Source: Streptomyces aquilus | GTDB lineage: Bacteria > Actinomycetota > Actinomycetes > Streptomycetales > Streptomycetaceae | Reading direction: 5' to 3' | Length of the DNA stretch: 64,000 bases | NCBI RefSeq assembly: GCF_003955715.1 | Contig: NZ_CP034463.1 | Location: 6,386,001 to 6,450,000 of the forward strand | Part shown: positions 35,358 through 44,244 of the stretch, in pieces | Layout: every line of letters begins with the position of its first letter | Numbering within the stretch: the first letter of the stretch is position 1 | Position numbers and translations under genes: made by a program | Notes under the pieces: model-generated | The model's database searches: none | What the model was told of the DNA's origin: nothing | The model's input: only the letters and a program-made list of their open reading frames with translations

Positions 35358-36819
35358 GGCTCACCTCCGCCTGTCCGACGCCGACCTGGAGGTCGATGTC
35401 GAGGGTGCCGGAGGGCTTGACGCCCTTGGCCGGGGTCAAGGTGGCCTCCTTGTACTTGCCCGGTTCCACGTCCACGTCCTCCTGGTCGTCGCCGGGCAGC
35501 TGGATGTCGCCCACGCCCACGTCGACGTGGACCTTCACGGTCGCGTCCTTCGGCACGATCACCTTCAGCTTGCCGACCCCGACCTCGGCCCTGGTCGTCA
35601 CCGTCCGCGCCTTGGTGAGGTCCAGCTTGCTCAGATCGAGCGTGCCGACGCCGGTGCCCAGGTTGTACTTGTGCTGGACGTCCGCCACCGCGGTGGGCCG
35701 CCAGTTCTCCCGGACCCAGTCCGTGCCGATGTCCCTGGGCACGGCGGCCGCCCCGGCGAGCAGCCCCGCCGTGAGCACCGCCAGGAAGATCGAGCCCGCC
35801 CCCGTACGCCCGAGGAACGAGCTGACCGCGATACCGAGGCCCAGGACGATCAGCGCGCAGGCCAGGCCGGTCTGGAGGCTGATGCCGAGCGGGTGCTCGT
35901 CCCACGTCAGCCCGGTGCCGAGACCGGCCGCGAGGAGGGCCAGCAGGAAGATCCAGCCGCCGATCCAGCGGGGGCCGCGCTGCCTGGGCGGCTGCGGGCG
36001 GGCGGCGCGGAGGTCCGCACCGGCGTGGCCGTAGCCACGGGCCAGGCTGAAGTCGATGGCGTCCGCGATGTCGCGGGTGCGGGAGTCGCCGGGGCCCCAC
36101 AGATAGCCGGTGCCGCCCTCGTGGGTGCCGTCCTTGACGATGGGGTCGCGCCACCAGGAGGGGTACGTGGCGCTGACGGGCGGGGCCTGGGCCTCCGGCG
36201 GGGCGTCGGCGGCGGCCTGGGCGGCGAGCGGGTCGGTGTCGGGGGTGCCGCGCTGCCGCGCCCAGTACCCGGCGCCCGCGAGGAGCAGGGAGACGACGAC
36301 CGCGAAGGTCAGCACCGTCGCGTTGTTCAACATGGTCAGGAACACGCCGCAGCCGACCAGCGCGAACAGCACGGCCGCCAGGGCCTGGCCGTCGACCCGG
36401 CCGGTCAGGAGCTTGCGGACCTCGTTCTCCTCGTCGTCCTCGTACGGCACGAAGAGCCACGCGAAGCCGTAGAAGATGAGGCCGATGCCGCCCGTCGCGG
36501 AGAGCACGGCGAGGGTGATCCGGAAGATCACCGGGTCCATGTCGCACTGCCGCCCCAGCCCGGCGCACACGCCCGCGAGCATCTTGTGCTGCCGGTCGCG
36601 GCGGAACTTCGACGGCGGCACGGCCGTTGCGTCATCAGCCGGGAGACCCCTGTCGCCGGTCTCGCCCGATGGCCCAGCCGCGCCCGGCCGCTCCTCTTCC
36701 TTCCGCGCACCCGCCCGCTCGTGCGCGCGCGGTTCCTCACCGGCGGCGGTCGCGGAGGGCGCGGCAGACGAGGTGCCCTCGTCGGGCGCCGGGTCCGCGG
36801 CGTGCTGGTGATCTGTCAT
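35344..36819 (-). CDS. PspC domain protein with C-terminal adhesin-like beta domain
   Basis: 491 aa. An acidic disordered N-terminus (1-75); the PspC domain at about 78-140 ('KMLAGVCAGLGRQCDMDPVI' and a span ending 'FVPYEDDEEN'); several further spans; then from about 385 a soluble beta-rich tail ('YNLGTGVGTLDLSKLDLT' onward) of DUF4097/LiaF type. This combination recalls LiaF- and PspC-type envelope-stress regulators. Divergent from a PspC-domain sensor kinase at 37010, suggesting a common envelope-stress circuit. The ATG lacks a ribosome site. Confidence 0.88.
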   Translation of the reverse strand: MTDHQHAADPAPDEGTSSAAPSATAAGEEPRAHERAGARKEEERPGAAGPSGETGDRGLPADDATAVPPSKFRRDRQHKMLAGVCAGLGRQCDMDPVIFRITLAVLSATGGIGLIFYGFAWLFVPYEDDEENEVRKLLTGRVDGQALAAVLFALVGCGVFLTMLNNATVLTFAVVVSLLLAGAGYWARQRGTPDTDPLAAQAAADAPPEAQAPPVSATYPSWWRDPIVKDGTHEGGTGYLWGPGDSRTRDIADAIDFSLARGYGHAGADLRAARPQPPRQRGPRWIGGWIFLLALLAAGLGTGLTWDEHPLGISLQTGLACALIVLGLGIAVSSFLGRTGAGSIFLAVLTAGLLAGAAAVPRDIGTDWVRENWRPTAVADVQHKYNLGTGVGTLDLSKLDLTKARTVTTRAEVGVGKLKVIVPKDATVKVHVDVGVGDIQLPGDDQEDVDVEPGKYKEATLTPAKGVKPSGTLDIDLQVGVGQAEVSRAAS

Positions 36820-37009
36820 GTGTCCATGGTGACGGGCGAGCTGCCGCGACGGGAGTCGGAACGACCCTGGCCGGACCCTGATATCGCCCCTGACCCGACG
36901 CCGGGGAGACGGGCGAGGGCCGTGCCGTTTCTGCGTGTCTCGAAGATCAGGGGAGTCTAGGGGGCCGACCCTGATGCTCGGGCCGTCGCGCCGTGTGAAC
37001 ATCGATGAC

Positions 37010-38305
37010 ATGCCGGAAGCAGCCGCAGCAGCGCCACTCGTCGAACCGCGGCCGCCGCGCAAGCTCTACCGCAGCAGTGACGGACGCTGGCTGGGGGGTG
37101 TGGCGCGGGGGCTCGCCGGGCATCTCGGGCTGCCCGTGATCTGGGTGCGGCTCGTGTTCGCCGGACTGTTCATGGCGGACGGCCTCGGCGCTCTGCTGTA
37201 CGCCGCGTTCTGGTTCTTCGTGCCGCTCGGCGTCGGAGGCGTGAGCGGCCAGAAAGCCCCGTCCTTCGTCACCACAGAGACGTCCCCCGACGGCCGCCGT
37301 CGCCTCGTCGCCCGCAGACCGGACAAGGGCCAGATCGTCGCCCTGCTCCTCATGGTCGTGGTGGCCATGGTTTTCGTGGGCAACGTCAACCTGGGCACGG
37401 GCGCGAAGGCCTACCTCTGGCCTGCCGTGCTCGTCGGCGCCGGTGTGGCCCTGGTCTGGCGCCAGGCCGACAACGCCCGCCGGGCCCGCTGGGCCGAGGT
37501 CGGCCGCCGCAGGCGGACCCTCAGCCTGCTGCGCGCCGCGGGCGGCGTCCTGCTCGTCACGGCCGGGGTGTCCGGCATCTTCGTCATGCAGGGCTCGGCC
37601 GCCCACCTCGGCTCCGTCCTCCAGGCGGCCCTCGCGGTCCTGGTCGGCATCACCCTCCTCGCCGGCCCCTACCTCGTGCGCATGACCCAGGACCTCTCCG
37701 AGGAGCGCCTGATGCGCATCCGCGCCCAGGAGCGCGCCGAGGTCGCCGCCCATGTCCACGACTCCGTGCTGCACACCCTGACCCTGATCCAGCGCAACGC
37801 GGAGAACGCGGGGGAGGTGCGCCGCCTCGCCCGCGCCCAGGAGCGCGACCTGCGCACCTGGCTCTACAAACCCGAGGGCACGGGCAAGGACGAGGCCGAC
37901 GAGCCCGACACCCTCGCCGAGGCCGTCCGGCGCAACGCGGCCGAGGTCGAGGACAAGCACGGCGTCCCCCTGGAGGTCGTCATCGTCGGCGACTGCCCCC
38001 TCGACGAACGGATCGGCGCACAGATGCAGGCCGCGCGCGAGGCGATGGTGAACGCGGCCAAGTACGGTGGCGAGGGCGGCGCGGTGCAGGTCTACGCCGA
38101 GGTCGAGGGAAAGACGGTTTTCGTGTCGGTCCGGGACCGCGGCCCCGGCTTCGACCCCGACTCCATACCCGCCGACCGCATGGGTGTCAGAGAATCGATC
38201 ATCGGCCGCATGGAGCGGCACGGCGGCACGGCCCGCCTGCGCGCGGTGCCGGGCGGCGGCACGGAGGTCGAGCTGGAGATGGAGAGGGCGGAGAAGACGT
38301 CATGA
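37010..38305 (+). CDS. Sensor histidine kinase with N-terminal PspC domain
   Basis: 431 aa. PspC domain at about 18-80 ('LYRSSDGRWLGGVARGLAGH'), four further spans up to about 225, then the dimerisation helix with phosphoacceptor His250 in 'HVHDSVLHTLTL', and a HATPase_c domain with 'AAREAMVNAAKYGG' (N box) and 'VRDRGPGFDPDS' (G1). DesK/LiaS-like sub-family. ATG 37010 taken; ATG 36974 is in frame. The stop overlaps the response-regulator start (ATGA), a classic two-component operon. Confidence 0.92.
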   Translation: MPEAAAAAPLVEPRPPRKLYRSSDGRWLGGVARGLAGHLGLPVIWVRLVFAGLFMADGLGALLYAAFWFFVPLGVGGVSGQKAPSFVTTETSPDGRRRLVARRPDKGQIVALLLMVVVAMVFVGNVNLGTGAKAYLWPAVLVGAGVALVWRQADNARRARWAEVGRRRRTLSLLRAAGGVLLVTAGVSGIFVMQGSAAHLGSVLQAALAVLVGITLLAGPYLVRMTQDLSEERLMRIRAQERAEVAAHVHDSVLHTLTLIQRNAENAGEVRRLARAQERDLRTWLYKPEGTGKDEADEPDTLAEAVRRNAAEVEDKHGVPLEVVIVGDCPLDERIGAQMQAAREAMVNAAKYGGEGGAVQVYAEVEGKTVFVSVRDRGPGFDPDSIPADRMGVRESIIGRMERHGGTARLRAVPGGGTEVELEMERAEKTS

Positions 38306-39003
38306 GTGACCCGACCGAGGCGAACGACACAGCGACGGGCGAGCGCCGGGTGCGAGTGGTCCTCGTCGACGACCACCGTATGTTCCGTACGGGCGTGCAG
38401 GCCGAGATCGGCCAGACCGAGCAGACCGGCGTGGAGGTCGTCGGCGAGGCCGCCGACGTCGACCAGGCGGTCACGGTCATCACCGCCACCCGCCCCGAGG
38501 TGGTCCTTCTCGACGTCCACCTCCCCGGCGGCGGCGGAGTCGAAGTCCTGCGCCGCTGCGCCCCGTTGATGGGGGACGCGGAGCAGCCGGTGCGGTTCCT
38601 GGCCCTGTCGGTGTCGGACGCGGCGGAGGACGTGATCGGCGTCATCCGGGGCGGAGCGAGGGGCTACGTCACCAAGACCATCACCGGCACGGACCTGGTC
38701 GACTCCATCTTCCGCGTCCAGGACGGCGACGCGGTGTTCTCCCCGAGGCTGGCCGGCTTCGTCCTGGACGCCTTCGCCTCGACGGACGCGCCTCCGGTGG
38801 ACGAGGACCTCGACCGCCTCACGCAGCGCGAGCGCGAGGTACTGCGGCTGATCGCCCGCGGCTATGCCTACAAGGAGATCGCCAAGCAGCTGTTCATCTC
38901 CGTGAAGACGGTGGAGTCGCATGTGTCGGCGGTCCTAAGGAAGTTGCAGCTGTCTAATCGGCATGAGCTGACGCGGTGGGCTACGGCGCGGCGGCTGGTG
39001 TAG
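38302..39003 (+). CDS. LuxR/NarL-family response regulator
   Basis: 233 aa. Receiver domain with 'VVLVDDHRMFRTGV' and phosphoacceptor Asp71 in 'VVLLDVHLPGGGG'; C-terminal LuxR helix-turn-helix 'LTQREREVLRLIARGYAYKE' and 'VKTVESHVSAVLRKL'. Partner of the PspC-type kinase upstream. The 3' end overlaps the convergent ATPase gene by 23 bp. Confidence 0.95.
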   Translation: MSDPTEANDTATGERRVRVVLVDDHRMFRTGVQAEIGQTEQTGVEVVGEAADVDQAVTVITATRPEVVLLDVHLPGGGGVEVLRRCAPLMGDAEQPVRFLALSVSDAAEDVIGVIRGGARGYVTKTITGTDLVDSIFRVQDGDAVFSPRLAGFVLDAFASTDAPPVDEDLDRLTQREREVLRLIARGYAYKEIAKQLFISVKTVESHVSAVLRKLQLSNRHELTRWATARRLV

Positions 39004-39406
39004 TCACGTCGAGATCCAGCGAGAACCAGATGGTCTTGCCGACTCCGTGCGGGCGGGGTTCGGTTCCCCACTGGTCAGCGAGCAGGGTGAGCAGGATCAG
39101 GCCACGCCCCGACTCGTCCTCCGGGGAGGGGTTCCGGAACGTCGGCATGGTCTCGTCCGCGTCGCTCACCGAGACGCGGAGACGCCGGTCGTCGCCCAGT
39201 ACACACCGCACCCTGATCTCCCGGCCGGGGGAGACGCGCGCGTGACGGTACGCGTTCGTCATGAGCTCGCTGAGGAGCAGGACGGCGGTATCGGTGACCT
39301 CGTCCGGGAGCTTCCAGTCGGCAGCCCGCTGACGGAGCAGCTCGCGGGCGCGGCCCACGCTGCGGGGGTGGCGGGGCAGTTGCCACTCGACGGCTTCCTC
39401 GGACAT
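38981..39406 (-). CDS. ATP-binding protein, anti-sigma-factor kinase fold
   Basis: 141 aa, a stand-alone HATPase of the SpoIIAB/RsbW group: N box 'LLLSELMTNAYRHA', G1 'VSDADETMP', G2 'GRGLILLTLLADQWG'. Such proteins bind sigma factors or partners of the XRE/DUF397 pair that follows divergently. ATG 39406 was preferred because GGAAGAG lies upstream; ATG 39442 would add 12 residues with no ribosome site. Confidence 0.9.
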   Translation of the reverse strand: MSEEAVEWQLPRHPRSVGRARELLRQRAADWKLPDEVTDTAVLLLSELMTNAYRHARVSPGREIRVRCVLGDDRRLRVSVSDADETMPTFRNPSPEDESGRGLILLTLLADQWGTEPRPHGVGKTIWFSLDLDVTTPAAAP

Positions 39407-39491
39407 GCGCGGTTCTCTTCCTTGCGGGTGTTTCTCCGTCATTTGCCGTGATCAGGCTGGCGGTTGGCGCGTAACCTCGGGGAGTGGCGAG

Positions 39492-39515
39492 GTGTGTACA
39501 GAGAGTGTGTGTACA
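39492..39515. promoter_or_regulatory. Direct repeat GTGTGTACA x2, possible operator
   Basis: The 9-mer occurs at 39492-39500 and 39507-39515, a 15-bp period, each ending in the palindrome TGTACA. It lies just upstream of the XRE regulator start, between divergent genes: a plausible autoregulatory site. Confidence 0.35.
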
Positions 39516-39519
39516 CGGG

Positions 39520-40347
39520 GTGTCGGCGGGAGACGGGTGGGCGCGAAGGATGACTCAGCCGAACTGGCGGTACTGCGGCGGGCAGGTCAAGTTGTGGCGC
39601 GAGGAGGCGGGGGTCGGCCGTCAGGCGCTCGCCGAAGAGGCCGGGTACGACTACGAGTACGTCAAGTCGATGGAGTGCGGGCGGCGTCGGCCGACGTTGC
39701 GGTTGTTGCAGGTTGCGGACCAGATGTGCGGGGCGCGGGGGAAGTTGCTGGCGGGGCATGAGTTCTTGAAGCCCGAGCCGTTTCCGGCGCGGTCGCAGGA
39801 GTACATGGAGTTGGAGGCCGAGGCGATCGCGGTACACGACTATTCGCTGGGGCTGGTTCCGGGCTTGTTGCAGACGCGGGAGTACGCCGCTGCTCTGATC
39901 GGCGAGAGTTGTCCGCCGTTGGACGACGAGACGGTGGAGGAGCGGGTACGGGGACGACTGGCCAGGCAGGAGGCGTTGAAGCGCCGAACGGGCACGGTGT
40001 ACGGCTTCGTCATCTATGAGGCCGCGCTGCATACGGGAGTTGGCGGGCCGCAGGTCATGCGAGAGCAACTGCTCCACCTGACGGAGGTGGGCACGCGGCG
40101 GAACGTGTCGATCCAGGTATTGCCCTTCGGTAAGTGCGGGGGCCTCGCGCTCAACGGGTCGTTCATTCTGTTGGAGACGGCTGACCGTGAGCACTTCGCC
40201 TACGTCGAGAGCCCGGAGACCAGCGCGCTCCACGCTGATGCGCACAAGGTCGGTGACCTCGCACAGGCGCATGGCATGATCCGCATGCAGGCTCTCGGAG
40301 TTGAGGAGTCGGCTGCGTTCATCAGGAAGGTGGCACAGGAGCTATGA
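39520..40347 (+). CDS. XRE-family regulator with DUF5753 domain
   Basis: 275 aa. Helix-turn-helix in the first 80 residues ('LAEEAGYDYEYVKSMECGRR'), then a DUF5753 ligand or partner domain ('LGLVPGLLQTREYAAALIG', 'ALHTGVGGPQVMREQLLHL'). The start is uncertain among GTG 39520, ATG 39550 and GTG 39484; none has a good ribosome site. The stop overlaps the DUF397 start (ATGA). This regulator/DUF397/ATPase triad is widespread and multicopy in Streptomyces, related to the WhiJ/BldB type of developmental switches. Confidence 0.88.
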   Translation: MSAGDGWARRMTQPNWRYCGGQVKLWREEAGVGRQALAEEAGYDYEYVKSMECGRRRPTLRLLQVADQMCGARGKLLAGHEFLKPEPFPARSQEYMELEAEAIAVHDYSLGLVPGLLQTREYAAALIGESCPPLDDETVEERVRGRLARQEALKRRTGTVYGFVIYEAALHTGVGGPQVMREQLLHLTEVGTRRNVSIQVLPFGKCGGLALNGSFILLETADREHFAYVESPETSALHADAHKVGDLAQAHGMIRMQALGVEESAAFIRKVAQEL

Positions 40348-40532
40348 AGACTGAGCTGTCGTGGTTCAAGTCCAGCTACAGCGACTCCCAGGGCGGCGCC
40401 TGCCTCGAAGTCGCCCTCGGCCCCCACGCAACCCACGTCCGAGACTCGAAGCTCGGCCCCCAAGGCCCTTGCTTCGACGTTCCCTCCGACGCCTGGGCCG
40501 CCTTCGTCGCGTACGCCTCCCACGAGGCCTGA
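40344..40532 (+). CDS. DUF397 protein
   Basis: 62 aa, complete DUF397: 'WFKSSYSDSQGGACLEVA' and 'VRDSKLGPQGPCFDVPSDAW'. Small partner, toxin-like in some pairs, of the XRE regulator with which it overlaps by four bases. Confidence 0.92.
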   Translation: MKTELSWFKSSYSDSQGGACLEVALGPHATHVRDSKLGPQGPCFDVPSDAWAAFVAYASHEA

Positions 40533-40759
40533 GCCCCGGGCTTCGGGCGTCGAGACCCGGAAAGAACTCCCCCACCCTCTCCGCGTCAACTCGCCCGCGC
40601 ACCAGCCGAGATGACTTTTCGTGATCGGCTTGCGACGCGTAGCAGCACCCACCGGGGTCTCGCCCCAAGATCGAAAGCGCGATCCCGTGGCTCACGAAAA
40701 CCCCGCGCCGGACTCGACCGGCTCCCCGAGAGCGCGGCGATGGACGCCAAACCCCTCGT

Positions 40760-41439
40760 CAAGGCCCAGCCCCTGTACGGGCACAGGCGGTGCGCTCGGT
40801 GCTCAACGAACTCGGGCGCGCTGGGCATCTGCGGCGCGCACGGCGTCGTATCCCGCCGAGCGAGGGCGAGACCGGCACGAGGTGGGCGTTCCACACTTTC
40901 CGGTCAGGTACCGCACGTGACGACGAATGGCGGGCCCGGGCCGTCGAAGGCGACGCAGGTGACGTGACGCCCGAGGCGGCCGCCGTCGCCGTCGTACGGC
41001 CGTCCGAGGCGTACGACGTCCTCGCCCGGCTCGGGCTCCGCGACCCGGGCCTCGCCCTCTCCGCCGTCGACTGCGCTGCCCTCGAAGAAACAGGCTGGCG
41101 AATGGCTCACCCGAGGGATGTCCCCGGACCAGCTGTCGCAGGCGCTCGTCTCCGGGCTCCCTGAACAGGTGCACTCGCCCCGCGCCTTCCTACGCCGTCG
41201 GTTGGTCGACAAGATGCCGCCCGAGCGTTCTGCCGCTGCGCCTGCGCGAGCACGCCGCGTCATGATCAGGTGCACCGACTGTGGGGTGCCGGGGTGAGTC
41301 CGAGGCGTTGCCGGGAGGTTTCTGCCGGGGGCCTGCGCAGGACGGGACAGGGGTGCGGAGCCATTGCCGACGGGGAGGCAAGTCCGGGATGTTCAGGCCC
41401 TGGGTCGGGGAGCTTCGTGCCGGTCTGGTCAGAGCGTGA
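40760..41439 (+). pseudogene. Decayed helix-turn-helix regulator
   Basis: Pieces of one Streptomyces helix-turn-helix protein occur in shifted frames. 'VRSVLNELGRAGHLRRARRR' to 'ALSAVDCAALEE' is in one frame. After about 41090 the reading moves by one base to 'WLTRGMSPDQLSQALVSGLP', 'AFLRRRLVDKMPPE' and 'IRCTDCGVPG'. A further shift near 41290-41300 restores 'EALPGGFCRG'. The N-terminal winged-helix half is missing or scrambled. At least two frameshifts plus truncation. The remainder of 40533-40759 shows no gene. Confidence 0.75.
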
Positions 41440-44239
41440 GGGAGCGGCGTTCGCGTCTGGACAATCGCGTCGCCCAGCCCCCACCCAAAGTTGCCGCGGC
41501 TGCCGTGCCCGCGCCCAATAGCACGGTCATCAGACTGCCCTGGGGCATGTAGTAGCCGAAAGTACCGACTGCGAGCCCGACAGCGAACAAAGCGATATAA
41601 GTCAGCCTGCCTGCCAGGCGTCTCCTCCTGGCATCAGCCCGTGAAGCCGCCACGAAGTCCTTCTCCAGTTCCCCGAGCATCAGTCTGCCTGTGATGGAGG
41701 ACTCAACGGCTGCCTGACTCCGCTCGCTGAGAAGCCCCTCGGGTGTATGCCCGGACCACATCCAGTCCGCGGCGGCCTCGGAAAGCCTCTGGCGGAGCCG
41801 TAGTGCTGAACCCGCCTCCAGGATCCATGCGTGGAGTCTCGGCCAGCTGTCGACGAGAGCCTGGTGGGCGAGCTGTACCTGAGGTTGACCGGACTTGGTG
41901 AGGTATCCCGTGACCAGCAACCGCCGTTGCAGCAACTGCTCGCACAGACCGGTGGCTCCCATCGTGTTGATGGTCTCGGTGGGGACAGCTCGCCTCAGCG
42001 GCTCGCCGTCGGATCCGATGTTGACCAGGTGCAAGAGGAGTTCGCGGGCCCTGTTCGCGTCGTCCTCCGACAGCGAGTAGAACCACTCCTCCGCGGCAAT
42101 GGCCAGGCTTCCCTGTACGCCGCCCATGTCCAGGTATCCGTCATGGGTGAGGTAGCCCTCGCTCCTGCGCGTCCACATGTTGTGGAGAGCGGACTGCAGG
42201 AGTGGCAGGGCCCCGGGTTCGCCGCCCACGTCGGCGAGCAGGCGGTCGGTGAGACCCGGTTCCAGCTGGAGCCCCATGTAGCGCGCCGGCATCTCCACGG
42301 CCTGCCGGAGTTCCTCGGGGCTCATGGGGGTGACGTGCACCCGGTGCTTCATGAAGGAGGCCGCGTGCTCATGAGCCTGGGCCAGAAAGTCGGTGCGCAG
42401 GACGGTCAGCAGGAGGAAGGCCGAATCCGGCGCACGCATGAGCGTCCGCAACAAGTCGAGGGGGTGACTGCGGCCGACCGGCTCACGCGTGAGGAGTTCT
42501 TCGAACTGGTCCAGAACGACGACCACCTTGCGGGAGTTCTCGGGAAGGTCGGCCAGCGAACGCAGCCCCGCCTCCAACTCCGTCGCACGGCCGTCCTCGC
42601 GGACCCGCACGATCGGCCAGAGTTCGCTGCCCGGCAGCACTCCCGCGCGAAGAGCCGGGAGCACACCGGCGTTCACCAGGCTCGTCTTGCCGCTTCCCGA
42701 TTCACCGATGACCGCGCACGTTCCGTGGCGCGCCAAGGTGTTCAGAACCTCGGCGGCCAGTTCGTCACGCCCGAAGAACACCGGCGCATCGGACTCCGAG
42801 AAGGGCATGAGCCCGGGATACGGCGCCGGATCGGCATTCTCCGTCAAGGTGCTCTTCGCCTTCGACTGTCTGAGGCCCGCCTGCACGGTCTCCAGCAGCC
42901 GGTCAGCGTCCAGCCCGTCGCTGAAGTCGAGGCATGTGTAGTCCCGCAGTTCCTCCGGCACCCTGGTGATGCCGGGTAGCAGGACGGGCAGCACAGGTGC
43001 CTCAACGGCGGCCAGGGCGTCCAGTTCGCTCAGCTGCAGGAGGCTCAGCTCCCCCGGCGGGCTGACCAGGACCAGATTGACCTTGGCCGGTCGGATGCCC
43101 ATGTTCCACCGCTGGCCTGCCACGGGTTCAGCGACCCTGAGTTTTCCCCGCAGGGTGAGTAGCTCACGGATCTGATCTGCTGCCCCTCTGCCCGTGTGGC
43201 TGTGTGACACGGAGACATCCGGCGTCGCGAATCGCGTCGTAGGGTCATATCGGGTCTCGACCGGCTCTCTGCCGACGGCGCCCGGCGTCGGCCGCAACGC
43301 CGCCATAGGGTTCCGATCAGGGGCCAGCAGAGCGATCGCGTTGCGCAGGTTGTCGTATGCCCGTACCAGCGCCCTGCGGTCATCCGTCCGCCCTGGATCA
43401 GTGATGACCTGCTCGTCGAAGGCGTAGGCGGGCACATACGGCACCTGGAGTTCCCAGAAGGTCAGGCCCGCCTCGTCCAGCGCAGGGGGTGTGAATTGGT
43501 CGAACGTCCGCGCGAAACGCTCGGTGAAGTCCGCCAGGAGGCCAGGGTCCTGTTGGTCCACCCGGGACGGGACCACCAGAACCTGTAGCGGACGGTCGCC
43601 GCGCACCGCCTTTACCTGAGGGGACAGGAAGTGCCGGACCATCCATGCCGTGCCCTCCATGTTCTGGAGGTTGGGTGCGCACAGGGCGACAACGGCATCG
43701 GCCAGTTGGTAGGCACAGACCCCGCCGAGCTCCGTCACTCCCGTACGGCTGTCGACTAGAACGACGTCGTACTGATCGGCACACGTCCTGCGGAGCCACT
43801 CGAAGAACAGCTCTCCCGACCAGACGTAGTAGAAGTCCTGCCAGTCAAAGCGGCGCAGTTCGCTGCCGTAGCGGGTGATCTGCTCGTCCGTCTGGCGCAG
43901 GCCCGCCGCGAGCAGGTCGAGGCGGCCGCCGTCCGAGCGGCGGGGGTAGACGCTGCAGATGTAGCGTTCCAGGTCGCGATAGGCGTCCTCCTCGCCCTCG
44001 TCGGCGGACGAAGCAGCCACGGACATCGCGTACTTGAACGCCAGGAGCAGGTCCAGCAGGCCTTCCCGGCCGCGAACCCGTTCGTGCTCGATCGGGAAGA
44101 AGTGCTCCAGGCCCGGCGCCTCCAGGTCGAAGTCGACCATCAGCACTCTCATGCCGCTTCTCGCCAGTTGGTCGGCGATGTTGGCCAAGGCCATGGAGCG
44201 GCCCACGCCACCCTTGTAGGAGTAGAACGTGACGATCAC
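41429..44239 (-). CDS. KGGVGR-variant ParA-like ATPase / TIR-like / STAND NTPase fusion
   Basis: 936 aa. (1) N-terminal SIMIBI ATPase with 'YSYKGGVGRSMALANIA' (Lys9 region), the deviant KGGVGR P-loop, then 'VLMVDFDLEAPG' and 'VVLVDSRTGVTELG'. (2) About residues 346-480, a TIR-like region ('KVNLVLVSPPGELSLLQLSE', 'APVLPVLLPGI'). (3) From about 470, a novel STAND NTPase with 'PFFG'-like 'VFFGRDELAAEVL', P-loop 'GESGSGKTS' (Lys518) and Walker B 'LDQFEELL' (Asp577). (4) Two C-terminal spans at about 876-925. The GTG start follows GGAAGG and is 5 bases after the stop of the DUF4062 gene, so the two are coupled. The architecture is that of predicted bacterial conflict or signalling switches; function inferred. 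Confidence 0.88.
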   Translation of the reverse strand: MIVTFYSYKGGVGRSMALANIADQLARSGMRVLMVDFDLEAPGLEHFFPIEHERVRGREGLLDLLLAFKYAMSVAASSADEGEEDAYRDLERYICSVYPRRSDGGRLDLLAAGLRQTDEQITRYGSELRRFDWQDFYYVWSGELFFEWLRRTCADQYDVVLVDSRTGVTELGGVCAYQLADAVVALCAPNLQNMEGTAWMVRHFLSPQVKAVRGDRPLQVLVVPSRVDQQDPGLLADFTERFARTFDQFTPPALDEAGLTFWELQVPYVPAYAFDEQVITDPGRTDDRRALVRAYDNLRNAIALLAPDRNPMAALRPTPGAVGREPVETRYDPTTRFATPDVSVSHSHTGRGAADQIRELLTLRGKLRVAEPVAGQRWNMGIRPAKVNLVLVSPPGELSLLQLSELDALAAVEAPVLPVLLPGITRVPEELRDYTCLDFSDGLDADRLLETVQAGLRQSKAKSTLTENADPAPYPGLMPFSESDAPVFFGRDELAAEVLNTLARHGTCAVIGESGSGKTSLVNAGVLPALRAGVLPGSELWPIVRVREDGRATELEAGLRSLADLPENSRKVVVVLDQFEELLTREPVGRSHPLDLLRTLMRAPDSAFLLLTVLRTDFLAQAHEHAASFMKHRVHVTPMSPEELRQAVEMPARYMGLQLEPGLTDRLLADVGGEPGALPLLQSALHNMWTRRSEGYLTHDGYLDMGGVQGSLAIAAEEWFYSLSEDDANRARELLLHLVNIGSDGEPLRRAVPTETINTMGATGLCEQLLQRRLLVTGYLTKSGQPQVQLAHQALVDSWPRLHAWILEAGSALRLRQRLSEAAADWMWSGHTPEGLLSERSQAAVESSITGRLMLGELEKDFVAASRADARRRRLAGRLTYIALFAVGLAVGTFGYYMPQGSLMTVLLGAGTAAAATLGGGWATRLSRRERRSLTL

Positions 44240-44244
44240 TTGGC

